A stretch of 64,000 nt of DNA from Melioribacter roseus. GTDB lineage: Bacteria; Bacteroidota; Ignavibacteria; Ignavibacteriales; Melioribacteraceae. The stretch covers positions 30,434 through 94,433 of the forward strand of contig DYLP01000005.1 in assembly GCA_020722005.1 (NCBI GenBank), written 5' to 3'. Shown in pieces: positions 44,233 to 53,444 of this stretch (positions within the stretch are counted from its first letter, which is position 1; each line of letters begins with the position of its first letter). The notes beneath the pieces are model-generated. The model was not told the DNA's origin, made no database searches, and saw only the letters and a program-made list of their open reading frames with translations. The translations under genes and the position numbers were made by a program.

Positions 44233-46797
44233 ATGATTGATACTCAAAAAAATACTTATGCTGCACATTACGTTTTATATACTTATGATTTTTTTCTTGA
44301 AGAATCTATAGAAAGTGTTTATCCCTATGTTGATGAAATTTTAATCGCAAGAACAATGAAACCTTGGTTTGGTAAACCCGTTGATCTTAAAGAAACCGAT
44401 GAAGTATTAAAAAAAATTAAAAAAAAATTTAATGAAAAAATCTCTATATATGTTGATAATTTTCCAGATGAGCAAACTCAAAGAAATTTTTTATTAACAA
44501 TTTCGAAATCGAAAGGACATTCTGGAGCATTTATTGTTGACTGTGATGAAATTTTCCTACCGGGATCTTTTGAAAAAATAATAAATTTTATTAATGAACA
44601 TAACCCCTTAGCTTTAAGAATCCCTTATTTAACCTTTATCAAAGATGCTAGTTTTTGTGTAGCCCCTCCGTATGAAACAAATTTATTTTATGTGAAACCG
44701 ACTTTAGAAGCAGCGTTTACTTTTGCAAGAAAAATCAATTTACAAGAAACAACGATGCCATATGATGATCCTGAGATAATTCATTTTTCATACGTAAGAG
44801 AAACTGACGAGCAAATTTGGACAAAAGTAAATAGTTTTATGCATGCTAATGATATAGATTGGGATAAATGGTATAGAGAAATTTATTTAAAATTCAACCC
44901 GTATATAAAAAATTTCCATCCAGTATATCCTGAGACGTGGAGAGGACTCCAACTATTTGATGTTAATAAATTTGGTAACAAACTTTTATCTAAGTTGAGA
45001 AATTATGACAAACTATTTTATTATGATAAAATCTATAATTCTGATAAGATAAAATTACATTTGGGTTGTGGTGATAAAATATTAGATGGCTATATAAATA
45101 TTGACCTTTATAATAATAATGCTGAATTAAAACTCGATATCACAAATCTTGACTACTTTGAAGATGATTCAGTTGATGAAATATTTATGAACGCAGTGTT
45201 CGAACATCTATATACTTTCGAGCAAATCCCCGCATTAAAGGAATGGAGGAGAATTCTAAAACCTGGAGGTAAATTAATAATCAATTCCGTCCCCGATTTT
45301 GATGTAATTATTGATGCTTATTTAAATAAAAAACAGGGTAATGTAAGCAAGGTTTTTAATTTGTATGAAGTATCAAGATATACGCATGGAGAATATAATT
45401 CTCAAAATAAATTAGGCCAAATACATAAAGATATATTCACAAAAGAAAAAATAATACAGTTATTAAAAAATTCCGGTTTTGATATTATCTCAATTAAAAA
45501 TGTTAATTGGGAAGATGAACCTATTCCATGTAATATAAATGTAATTGCTAATCCTAAAAAATCTAAAGAAAATGAAAAACAACGCCAAAATTATTATAAT
45601 GAAAAAAAATCTAATGACCTATTAGCACTTAGCAAACATAACCTTATTTCTGAAGCCGAAAAATTTATCGAACAAGGGGAGTTAGAAAAATCAGAAAAAA
45701 TATTATTTGAAATACTCTCTTTTGAAAAAGATAATACAGATGCATTAAATGATTTAGCATACATTAAAATTATAAGAGAGAATTATATAGAAGCACTAGA
45801 CTATATTATTTCAGTCCTTCAGATAAATCCTAACAATAAAATAGCATGGAATAATATATACTACCTGATGGAAAATAAAAATTTAGAGCAAGATTATATT
45901 GCAGAGAAAATAAGGAATAGTTTTAATACCAATTTATCTTTTACAAAGATAAATAATTATGAAGAATTTATTAATTACGAACAAAAAATGAGGTTAGAAA
46001 CGCAGAGAAGAAGAAGGTTTGAGAGTGAGATTATTGAACCAGGCGTCGAAGAATTTACATATAATGGTTTCTGTGTTGTATGCAATGATATTATGCCTTT
46101 CAAAGTAGATTATTGGAACGCGTATAACATTAATGGAGAGCGAGTCCCTAACTGGAGAGAAAGACTCATATGTCCAAGTTGTAATCTAAATAACCGAATG
46201 AGACTTTCATTTCATATTGTTTATGAATTATATCCTGATTTTAGTAATAAATCAGTCTATATAACTGAACAAACAACAGTTCTATATAAATTATTGAGTT
46301 CAAAGAATTCTAATATTGTTGGTAGTGAATATCTTGGAGGTAACGTAAAATTAGGTCATATTAATAAGAATGGTATTCGAAACGAAGATTTTACCCAACT
46401 ATCATTCCATGATGAACAATTTGATTTACTATTATCTTTTGATGTATTAGAGCATATACCGAATTATAAAGATGCGTTAAAGGAAAGCTTCAGAGTCCTT
46501 AAAGAGAAAGGTAGATTTATTTTTACGATTCCTTTTGACAGAAATTCAAGACATAATATTGTAAGAGCAACTATGAACAAAGACGGTACAATAAAGCATA
46601 TATTACCTCCTGAATATCACGGTGATCCATTAAATAGTTCTGAAGGATGTTTATGTTACTATCATTTCGGCTGGGAACTATTGGAAGAATTAAAAAAAGT
46701 TGGTTTTTATAAAGCTTATGCAATATTCGTTTATTCTAAAGAGTTTGGATATCTCGGTGACGATCAAATATTCTTCATAGCTGAAAAAGGAACCTAA
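44233..46797 (+). CDS. Multidomain sugar protein: GT2-like, methyltransferase, TPR, Zn-ribbon, methyltransferase
   Basis: 854-aa soluble protein. Order seen: a GT2-like domain (about 10-250) with an acidic DCDEIF site; a class I SAM methyltransferase (about 275-430; LHLGCGDKILDGYINID, EWRRILKPGGKLIINSVPD); TPR-like helices (about 475-560); a putative zinc ribbon with CVVC (614-617) and CPSC (about 645-648); and a second methyltransferase (about 690-850; LLLSFDVLEHIPNYKDALKE). Such fusions fit building and methylating a glycan. In front of fliC, flagellin is the likely target, by inference. The DNA is strikingly AT-rich. Confidence 0.8.
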   Translation: MIDTQKNTYAAHYVLYTYDFFLEESIESVYPYVDEILIARTMKPWFGKPVDLKETDEVLKKIKKKFNEKISIYVDNFPDEQTQRNFLLTISKSKGHSGAFIVDCDEIFLPGSFEKIINFINEHNPLALRIPYLTFIKDASFCVAPPYETNLFYVKPTLEAAFTFARKINLQETTMPYDDPEIIHFSYVRETDEQIWTKVNSFMHANDIDWDKWYREIYLKFNPYIKNFHPVYPETWRGLQLFDVNKFGNKLLSKLRNYDKLFYYDKIYNSDKIKLHLGCGDKILDGYINIDLYNNNAELKLDITNLDYFEDDSVDEIFMNAVFEHLYTFEQIPALKEWRRILKPGGKLIINSVPDFDVIIDAYLNKKQGNVSKVFNLYEVSRYTHGEYNSQNKLGQIHKDIFTKEKIIQLLKNSGFDIISIKNVNWEDEPIPCNINVIANPKKSKENEKQRQNYYNEKKSNDLLALSKHNLISEAEKFIEQGELEKSEKILFEILSFEKDNTDALNDLAYIKIIRENYIEALDYIISVLQINPNNKIAWNNIYYLMENKNLEQDYIAEKIRNSFNTNLSFTKINNYEEFINYEQKMRLETQRRRRFESEIIEPGVEEFTYNGFCVVCNDIMPFKVDYWNAYNINGERVPNWRERLICPSCNLNNRMRLSFHIVYELYPDFSNKSVYITEQTTVLYKLLSSKNSNIVGSEYLGGNVKLGHINKNGIRNEDFTQLSFHDEQFDLLLSFDVLEHIPNYKDALKESFRVLKEKGRFIFTIPFDRNSRHNIVRATMNKDGTIKHILPPEYHGDPLNSSEGCLCYYHFGWELLEELKKVGFYKAYAIFVYSKEFGYLGDDQIFFIAEKGT

Positions 46798-46800
46798 ATC

Positions 46801-49800
46801 ATGTTTAATAGAAAAGATTTTATCAAGGATTTGCAAGAATATTACAATAATACTTTAGATGAAAATGCGGTCGATTTTATTAAAAGAACTCTAAAGAATT
46901 CAAACTTAGAAAGCGGTGATGAGGATTTCCTAAAATATTACCTCGCAAGGGAATATTTTTTTCAGAATAATTACATAGAATCAGAAAAATTATTTCTAGA
47001 TATAATTGAAACGAGTAATAATAAAGTAGGTATTTTATTTTACTTAGTAGAAATTTATTGGAATACAAACAGAAAACTCGATGCTATATTTTTACTAAAT
47101 AAAATAATTACGCATAATAAAGAATATTCTCATAGTTTAAAATCATTATCAATTAAACTAAACAATATTGAAATAGAAAAGGAACTTGTCATCTCTTACT
47201 TGAAAGATATTGATTATTCTAAAAAAGATAATCTACCTTTAATTTCAATTTTGATACTTTGTTATAATAAAGTAGAGTATACTAAAAAATGTTTGGAGTC
47301 ATTGTTTAAAAATACAATTTACCCAAATTATGAAGTTATAGTACTTGACAATGCTTCTGTAGATGAAACTCCAGAATTTCTGTTAAGCTATGGTGAATCT
47401 ATTAAATACATAAGAGCAAAGAAAAATTATGGATTTGTAGGAGGCAACAATTTAGCTAGTAAATTTGCTAAAGGCGAATATATTGTTTTTCTCAATAATG
47501 ATACAGAACCACAACCTGGATGGCTTTTACATTTGTTTGAGACTTTTAGATATCGCCAGGATGCAGGTGCAGTAGGTTCAATGTTAATTTATCCTGATGG
47601 GAAATTACAAGAGGCTGGGGGAGTGATTTTTAATGATGCATCAGGATGGAACTATGGCAAAGGAGCATTACCTGAAGATTCTTTATTTTCTTATTGTCGT
47701 TCTGTTGATTATTGCTCTGGCGCTGCTTTAATGGTAAGTAAAGTTTTATTTGAAAAAATCGGAAAATTTGACGAACGATATTCACCTGCATATTATGAAG
47801 ATACTGATTTATGCTTTAGTATTAGAAAGTATGGGTACAATGTATATTATAATCCATTTTCTAAGGTTATTCATCATGAGGGAGTTACTGCTGGAACAGA
47901 CCTTAATTCTGGTTTTAAAAAATATCAGGTTTTGAATTCTCCAAAGTTTATCGAAAAATGGAAAGTGGAATTAAAAAAACAATACCCAAATGATCCCAGA
48001 TTAAGATTCTTGTTCTCTGATAGGAATAAAGGTAAAAGAATTCTTATCATTGATGATATACCACCACTTCCAGATCGGGCGGCGGGGGCGTTAAGACATT
48101 ACCATACTCTTAATGAAATGCTTAACCTTGGATATAAGATAACTTATGTTCACTTAATGGGGAAACAATATCTTGATGATTATGCATTGAAGTATTTAAC
48201 TGAATTTAGAATGAAAGGCGTCGAATTTATCTGGTTTAACTATGAATATTGGTATAATATTAGATATACGGAACAAGGCAAAGATTACATTAAGAAATTA
48301 GTAAATTCACTTCTACTTAAGGAGCGCTATTATGATTTTATCTATATAGCATTTTGGCACATAGCTGAATATTTTATCGATATCATAAAATCTCAAGTAC
48401 CGAACATCCCTATTTTAATTGATACTATGGATATACACTATCTTAGAGAAGAACGTAAATACACTATTTCAAATAATGAGATATTAATAGAAAAAATAAA
48501 AGAAAATAAAAAAAGGGAGCTATCAGTTTATTCTAAGGCAGATGTAATTACTACTGTTACTGAATCTGACAGAGCAGAATTAAGAAAATATATTAAAGAT
48601 AAACCTATCTTTATATTAACCGATGTACATAACATAAAGGAAAATACACCGTCGTATGAAAATAGGAAAGATTTACTCTTCGTTGGTAACTTTAATCATA
48701 AACCGAATGAAGACGCGGTTTTATTCTTTATCAAAGAAATATTTCCTATAATAAAATTAAAACTTCCAGAAATAAAATTATTTATTGTAGGCAATAATCC
48801 ATCGGAAAATATAAAGGTACTGAGTTCTAAAGATATTATTGTCACGGGATGGGTACCTGACGTTAAAGAATATATTGATAAATGTCGTATTGAAGTTGTC
48901 CCTTTAAGATATGGTGCTGGTAATAAAGGTAAAGTAGGTGAAGCTCTTTCGAATGGGCTCCCAATTGTAACCACTTCAATAGGTGCAGAAGGGATGGGAA
49001 TTGAGCACGGTATACACGCCTATATAAGTGATATCCCCGAAAAATTTGCAGAGTTTGTAGTTGAGTTATATAATAATAAAAAAATGTGGCTCCAATTCTC
49101 AGTAAAAGGTAAAGAACTTATTGCTTCTCAATATTCAAGCAGTCAAATGAGAAAGCGCTTACAATTTATTCTTAATCATACCAAACAATCCCTTAAAAGT
49201 ACATTTGCCCTTAAATATTCATCTCCGCCAAGAGTTAGTATTGTTATTGTTGCTTACAATCAAATTAATTATACAAAAAAATGTATTCAAAGTATTCAAA
49301 AATATGTGACTGTAAATTACGAGATTGTATTAATTGATAATGCTTCAAATGATGGAACAATGAAACAATTATCTAAAAATGATGGCTTAATAAAATATTA
49401 TCGAAATAATTCTAATTACGGTTTCCCTGTTGCTGTTAATCAAGGTATCTTAAACTCTTTGGGAGATTATATATTAATTCTGAATAATGATACTGTATTG
49501 ACTGAAGGTTTAATAGAACGTATGATTGAAATTGCCGAAAGTGATTCTGAAATAGGTCTAGTAGCTCCTCTTAGTAATGAGGTAAGCGGTCTGCAAAAAG
49601 ACCATAATGCCAAATATAATTCACTCGAGGAGATGTATAAATATGCAAGATCGCTAAGAGAAAAGAACAAAGGCATGATCTTGCAATTTCCGAGAGTAGC
49701 TTTCCTTTGTACTTTAATAAAACGAGAAGTAATAGATAAAATAGGTGGGCTAGATGAACGATTTACTCCCGGTAACTTCGAAGATGATGATTTCTGCTTG

Positions 49801-50433
49801 AGAGCGCAATTAGCAGGTTACAAAACTATCATTGCAAAAGACGCTTTTATCCATCACTTTGGTTCAAAGAGTTTTAAAGCAGACGGAATTGAAATATATA
49901 AAAAAAGGCTTGAAGTAAATAGAAAGAAATTTGTTGAGAAATGGGGAGCAGATCCTGATGAAATATGGTTGCAAAACAAAACTATAAAAACTCGCCAAAT
50001 ATATTTCCCCATAGAAACTAATTTATTTAAACAATACTTCGAAAGAACCAAAGTATCATTAAAAGATAATGAACTTAACCTTGCGGAAGAATCAATAGTA
50101 AAAGCTATAGAAAATTTTAAAGAAGGTGATGCTATCATTATTGATTATGACGATCTGATGAATTTAGCGGGCAATATATTTCTTGCTAATGGTAAATTTT
50201 CTAACGCCCAGCAATACTTCGAAAAAGAACTTAACCTTAATCCTCAGTCGTCAGCGGCTTGCTTTGGATTGGGACAGGTATTTCTGATGCAAGATGATCT
50301 AGAGGCTGCCAAAATAATGTTCGAGTGGGCAGTAAAAAACGACCCCAATAATACTTCAGCCGTCGATGCTCTGGCAAATGTAAATAACTTGCTCGGTTAC
50401 GAATTAAATCATTCGTCATTAGAGGTTAGTTAG
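46801..50433 (+). CDS. Giant glycosyltransferase: GT2-GT4-GT2-TPR
   Basis: 1210-aa soluble protein. A short helical N-terminus (1-135) is followed by a GT2 domain (about 140-380; ISILILCYNKVEYTKKCLES, FLNNDTEPQPGWL, SGAALMVSKVLFEKIGKFDE), a GT4-like domain (about 410-790; LLFVGNFNHKPNEDAVLFFI, VVPLRYGAGNKGKVGEALSN), a second GT2 domain (about 800-1080; VSIVIVAYNQINYTKKCIQS, LNNDTVLTEGLIERM) and TPR repeats (about 1100-1195). Three transferases in one chain could add successive sugars. It starts 3 bases after the preceding gene. Confidence 0.88.
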   Translation: MFNRKDFIKDLQEYYNNTLDENAVDFIKRTLKNSNLESGDEDFLKYYLAREYFFQNNYIESEKLFLDIIETSNNKVGILFYLVEIYWNTNRKLDAIFLLNKIITHNKEYSHSLKSLSIKLNNIEIEKELVISYLKDIDYSKKDNLPLISILILCYNKVEYTKKCLESLFKNTIYPNYEVIVLDNASVDETPEFLLSYGESIKYIRAKKNYGFVGGNNLASKFAKGEYIVFLNNDTEPQPGWLLHLFETFRYRQDAGAVGSMLIYPDGKLQEAGGVIFNDASGWNYGKGALPEDSLFSYCRSVDYCSGAALMVSKVLFEKIGKFDERYSPAYYEDTDLCFSIRKYGYNVYYNPFSKVIHHEGVTAGTDLNSGFKKYQVLNSPKFIEKWKVELKKQYPNDPRLRFLFSDRNKGKRILIIDDIPPLPDRAAGALRHYHTLNEMLNLGYKITYVHLMGKQYLDDYALKYLTEFRMKGVEFIWFNYEYWYNIRYTEQGKDYIKKLVNSLLLKERYYDFIYIAFWHIAEYFIDIIKSQVPNIPILIDTMDIHYLREERKYTISNNEILIEKIKENKKRELSVYSKADVITTVTESDRAELRKYIKDKPIFILTDVHNIKENTPSYENRKDLLFVGNFNHKPNEDAVLFFIKEIFPIIKLKLPEIKLFIVGNNPSENIKVLSSKDIIVTGWVPDVKEYIDKCRIEVVPLRYGAGNKGKVGEALSNGLPIVTTSIGAEGMGIEHGIHAYISDIPEKFAEFVVELYNNKKMWLQFSVKGKELIASQYSSSQMRKRLQFILNHTKQSLKSTFALKYSSPPRVSIVIVAYNQINYTKKCIQSIQKYVTVNYEIVLIDNASNDGTMKQLSKNDGLIKYYRNNSNYGFPVAVNQGILNSLGDYILILNNDTVLTEGLIERMIEIAESDSEIGLVAPLSNEVSGLQKDHNAKYNSLEEMYKYARSLREKNKGMILQFPRVAFLCTLIKREVIDKIGGLDERFTPGNFEDDDFCLRAQLAGYKTIIAKDAFIHHFGSKSFKADGIEIYKKRLEVNRKKFVEKWGADPDEIWLQNKTIKTRQIYFPIETNLFKQYFERTKVSLKDNELNLAEESIVKAIENFKEGDAIIIDYDDLMNLAGNIFLANGKFSNAQQYFEKELNLNPQSSAACFGLGQVFLMQDDLEAAKIMFEWAVKNDPNNTSAVDALANVNNLLGYELNHSSLEVS

Positions 50434-50435
50434 TC

Positions 50436-51962
50436 ATGGGTACATTAACACTTTCAATGATAGTTAAAAACGAAGGAAAATATCTTAAAGAATGTCTTGA
50501 ATCTGTTAAAAATATTGTAAATGAAATCGTCATTGTGGATACAGGCTCGACAGATGATACTATCTCTATTGCAAAGGAATTCAATGCTAAAGTTTATAAT
50601 TTCCAATGGGTAAACGATTTCTCAGCTGCACGAAATTATGCTTTATCTAAATCAAGCGGCGATTGGATTCTCTATATGGATGCCGATGAACGACTTGACG
50701 CCAATTCACTACCTGAATTAAAAAAAATATTAAATACAGTTACTAAAGCTGGTTACTTCTGTACCGTCATGAATATCGACAATGAAAACAATAGAGACTA
50801 TTCCATACGTTATGTAAGATTGTTTAAAAACTCGCCAGACATTAAATTTACCGGAAAAGTACACGAACAAATTACTAACTCCCTGATTGAAAACGGTTAT
50901 CAGATTTACCATTCCAAAATAATTATTAACCATATTGGTTACGACGTTTCAAAAGAGGAAAAGGAAAAGAAAGCAAAAAGAAATCTCGAACTCCTGATAG
51001 AAGAATATGATTTAAGCAAATCTTCATATAGTTTATTCCAGTTAGGACAGACATACTTTATACTGGAAAATTACGATAAAGCAAGAGAAATATTTTTGCA
51101 ATTGATAAAACAAGACGACCTGGACAGTACTCTGAAAGCCGAAGCATATGCATATGTTGCCCAAATTGAGCATTCAAAATTTAATTCTATCGACGCCGAA
51201 AAATTGATCGACAAAGCAATAGAACTTAATCCAAGACAGACATATTATTATTTATTAATGTCGAAAATATATTTACGTCAGCAAAATTTGTATAAAGCCA
51301 AGCTTTACGCAAAGAAAGCAATGGAATCTAATAAATGTATAAACAAAAATGAGTTGTTAAATAAACAAACAATTTTTATTGACGATAGGGAAATAATTTA
51401 TTATGGCTTGTATCTTTCTTTAAAAACTCAAGACTCAGATTATACTGAATATTTTATCAAAGAACTTTACAGAATAGTTAAAGACGAAAATGCTAATCGT
51501 AAAATTCAACTTATTAAGTTGATGGAAAACGTTCTTAACGGCAGAGAAATTAATGAAGAGATTGCCGACATTATTGAACAAAATATCAACAAATACAATC
51601 TCGATTTACTAATTACTGTACTTGAACAGCAAAAGAATTATGAAATCAAGTTCAGACTTTACAATTACATTCATTCTCTTTATCCGAAAAATACAGACGC
51701 TATAAAAAATTTGGCACTCCTTTATGAGCAAACAGGCGCAATTTCAGAAGCACTAAAATTAATGGAAACCAACAGAGAGATTTTAAATAACGACCCTGCC
51801 GCACTTTTTTATATGGCTTCGTTTTATTTGGAAACCGGAAAATACGGCGAAGCTACTGGTATATTTGACTACATGGAAAATACATTCGGTCAAATGGGAG
51901 AAATTATTCAGAAAGTCAAATTGATCAAAGAAAAATTGAAAGGATTTGCTATCGCTAAATAG
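50436..51962 (+). CDS. GT2 glycosyltransferase with TPR repeats
   Basis: 508-aa soluble protein. The N-terminal GT2 domain (about 1-230) has TLSMIVKNEGKYLKECLESV, DTGSTDDT and the metal-binding MDADERL. The remainder is TPR-like (LFQLGQTYFILENYDKAREI; MSKIYLRQQNLYKAKLYAKK; ALLYEQTGAISEALKLMETN). TPR-bearing GT2 proteins next to flagellin genes are typical flagellin-glycosylation candidates. Base composition is closer to the flagellar genes than in the three preceding genes. It ends 245 bases before fliC. Confidence 0.88.
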   Translation: MGTLTLSMIVKNEGKYLKECLESVKNIVNEIVIVDTGSTDDTISIAKEFNAKVYNFQWVNDFSAARNYALSKSSGDWILYMDADERLDANSLPELKKILNTVTKAGYFCTVMNIDNENNRDYSIRYVRLFKNSPDIKFTGKVHEQITNSLIENGYQIYHSKIIINHIGYDVSKEEKEKKAKRNLELLIEEYDLSKSSYSLFQLGQTYFILENYDKAREIFLQLIKQDDLDSTLKAEAYAYVAQIEHSKFNSIDAEKLIDKAIELNPRQTYYYLLMSKIYLRQQNLYKAKLYAKKAMESNKCINKNELLNKQTIFIDDREIIYYGLYLSLKTQDSDYTEYFIKELYRIVKDENANRKIQLIKLMENVLNGREINEEIADIIEQNINKYNLDLLITVLEQQKNYEIKFRLYNYIHSLYPKNTDAIKNLALLYEQTGAISEALKLMETNREILNNDPAALFYMASFYLETGKYGEATGIFDYMENTFGQMGEIIQKVKLIKEKLKGFAIAK

Positions 51963-52061
51963 CTGCTTTTTAATTAAACCCGCCTTTGGTTCCGGAATCA
52001 ATTAACGTTCGTGCTGTATTTGCTAAACTCTATGAAAACATAGATATCATTGTATAAAGTC

Positions 52062-52088
52062 TTGACATTGAGATAAAATTTATATAAA
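52062..52088 (+). promoter_or_regulatory. Possible housekeeping promoter upstream of fliC
   Basis: TTGACA (52062-52067) and TATAAA (52083-52088) with 15-nt spacing, slightly short of the optimal 17. It lies just before the sigma-28 site of fliC and could give basal flagellin transcription. The rest of the gap 51963-52061 holds nothing I recognise. Confidence 0.3.
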
Positions 52089-52096
52089 AGGATCAC

Positions 52097-52123
52097 TAAA
52101 CTTTTATAAACGTTATGCGATAA
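52097..52123 (+). promoter_or_regulatory. Sigma-28 (FliA) promoter of fliC
   Basis: TAAACTTT (52097-52104), 11 nt, then TGCGATAA (52116-52123), against the enteric consensus TAAAGTTT-N11-GCCGATAA. Predicted start is near 52130, about 78 bases before the ATG. The same TGCGATAA box with the same spacing is found before the hemerythrin gene. Confidence 0.82.
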
Positions 52124-52124
52124 T

Positions 52125-52203
52125 ATTAGTGAGAAATAAATCTCATTAATCAACAAGCTCAAGCAAGGAAGCTTGAGCGAATTAAAAAAACATACAAGGA
52201 GGT
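52125..52203 (+). promoter_or_regulatory. Flagellin leader with CsrA-type binding hairpin and Shine-Dalgarno site
   Basis: Two hairpins lie in the leader. The first pairs ATTAGTGAGA (52125-52134) with TCTCATTAAT (52141-52150) and overlaps the predicted start. The second pairs GCTCAAGC (52157-52164) with GCTTGAGC (52171-52178), 8 perfect bp, around the hexaloop AAGGAA; C-ANGGAN-G is the preferred CsrA structure. The ribosome site region ACAAGGAGGT (52194-52203) matches the CsrA consensus ACANGGANGU at every position. Two sites, one over the ribosome site, are the layout of the Bacillus hag leader. Confidence 0.75.
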
Positions 52204-52207
52204 AATT

Positions 52208-53038
52208 ATGGGATTCTCAATTAACACAAACGTTGGTGCTCTTAATGCTTACAATGCATTGGCAAAAATCAATGCACAAACGGAAAAAGCACAACTCCGT
52301 CTTGCAACCATGAAAAAGATCAACAGCGTTGCAGACGACACATCCGGTTATAACGTCGGTAAACAGCTCGAAGCTCAAACTCTTACTCAGAAAGCTCAGC
52401 TGAACAATATTGCTTCTGCTAAGAACTATATGGCTACCGCCGAATCCGCTTTACAGCAGATAGCTGACAAATTAAACCAGATTAAAGCAAAGCAGACCGA
52501 CGCAAAAGATCCTTTGAAAGATTCGGCTGCTATTGCCAATGACATCAGAACCCTTGCTCAAGAAATTGATTCCATACTTAAGAGCACTAATATTAACGGT
52601 ACACAGTTACTGGCAAGCACCGATGGCTCTACTGCTGTATCTAATGCAACCTTCGACGTTGGAGGTTCTTCATTCTCTGTAGATTTTGCAAGCGATTCAT
52701 ACTTAAAGGTAAGCGACCTTGCAACAGCAATCGGAACCACTAACCTGCAAAACACTACAGATACCACAGTATTAAACTACGATACTACAACGGTTGCTAC
52801 CAATGTTCGTAACGCACTTCTCCGTCTTGGTAACTTGCAACAGACTGTCAGTTCACGAGAAGAATATCTCACTGCTGCAATTGCCAACAACACGGCTACA
52901 ATCAGTAACATCTTCGATGCCGACGTTGCAATGGAACAGTTAAATGCTACTAAAGGTCAAATTGGTGCTCAAGTAGCAACTGCAATGGTCGCTCAAATGA
53001 ATACTGCTCCTCAACAGATTTTGAGCCTCTTCCGTTAA
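52208..53038 (+). CDS. fliC: Flagellin FliC
   Basis: Filament subunit, 276 aa, a minimal flagellin with D0/D1 helices and a very small outer part. The N-terminus reads GFSINTNVGALNAYNALAKI with MKKINSVADDTSGYNVGKQL; the C-terminus has FDADVAMEQLNATKGQIGAQ and ends QQILSLFR. The middle (about 125-205) is Ser/Thr-rich, giving many possible O-glycosylation sites, in line with the adjacent transferase island. Expression is likely from sigma-28 with CsrA-FliW control. It is the only flagellin gene in the window. Confidence 0.96.
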   Translation: MGFSINTNVGALNAYNALAKINAQTEKAQLRLATMKKINSVADDTSGYNVGKQLEAQTLTQKAQLNNIASAKNYMATAESALQQIADKLNQIKAKQTDAKDPLKDSAAIANDIRTLAQEIDSILKSTNINGTQLLASTDGSTAVSNATFDVGGSSFSVDFASDSYLKVSDLATAIGTTNLQNTTDTTVLNYDTTTVATNVRNALLRLGNLQQTVSSREEYLTAAIANNTATISNIFDADVAMEQLNATKGQIGAQVATAMVAQMNTAPQQILSLFR

Positions 53039-53060
53039 TTGGGAATTTTTGCTGACTAAT

Positions 53061-53090
53061 CCCTCTCCCTACGGGGAGGGGGAATTTTTT
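53061..53090 (+). terminator. Rho-independent terminator after fliC
   Basis: CCCTCTCCC (53061-53069) pairs with GGGAGGGGG (53074-53082), with one T-G pair, closed by a TACG loop of the very stable UNCG class, then AA and six Ts (53085-53090). It would isolate the abundant flagellin message from fliS-fliD or allow partial read-through, since no separate promoter is seen before fliS. Confidence 0.9.
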
Positions 53091-53109
53091 AACTAAAATA
53101 CTGAAAGCC

Positions 53110-53442
53110 ATGTATACAGCTAACTACGCTACTAAAAAAACCAATACTTATATTATTAATCAAATTAAGAATTCAACTCCTCAGGAATTAACTCTTAAAG
53201 TATACGACTTTGCCATTCAGCAATGTCATAAAAATGATATGCTCAGAACAAACGAGGCGATCCAGGTTTTAATTAATTCATTGAATTTTGACGACCCTGC
53301 GGCAAGAGAAATTTCTACTGGATTGCTTCGCTTGTATACATTTTGCCAGGATCAAATGCGCAAAAAAAATAACGAAATTGTCCTGAAAATATTGACCGAA
53401 TTAAAGCAGACATGGTTGGACGCAATTAAAAATATGGGTTAA
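53110..53442 (+). CDS. fliS: Flagellin export chaperone FliS
   Basis: Cytoplasmic chaperone that keeps flagellin unpolymerised. The 110-aa product has the FliS pattern: Y-rich start, NQIKNSTPQELTLKVYDFAI, then NEAIQVLINSLNF and the late helices. It is about 15 residues shorter than usual. It lies between fliC and fliD. No strong ribosome site is seen before ATG. Confidence 0.88.
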   Translation: MYTANYATKKTNTYIINQIKNSTPQELTLKVYDFAIQQCHKNDMLRTNEAIQVLINSLNFDDPAAREISTGLLRLYTFCQDQMRKKNNEIVLKILTELKQTWLDAIKNMG

Positions 53443-53444
53443 CA

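Noticed and set aside
43135..52207. Glycosylation genes as part of a mobile element
   Set aside because: No integrase, transposase, tRNA or flanking direct repeat is visible; only composition hints at transfer.
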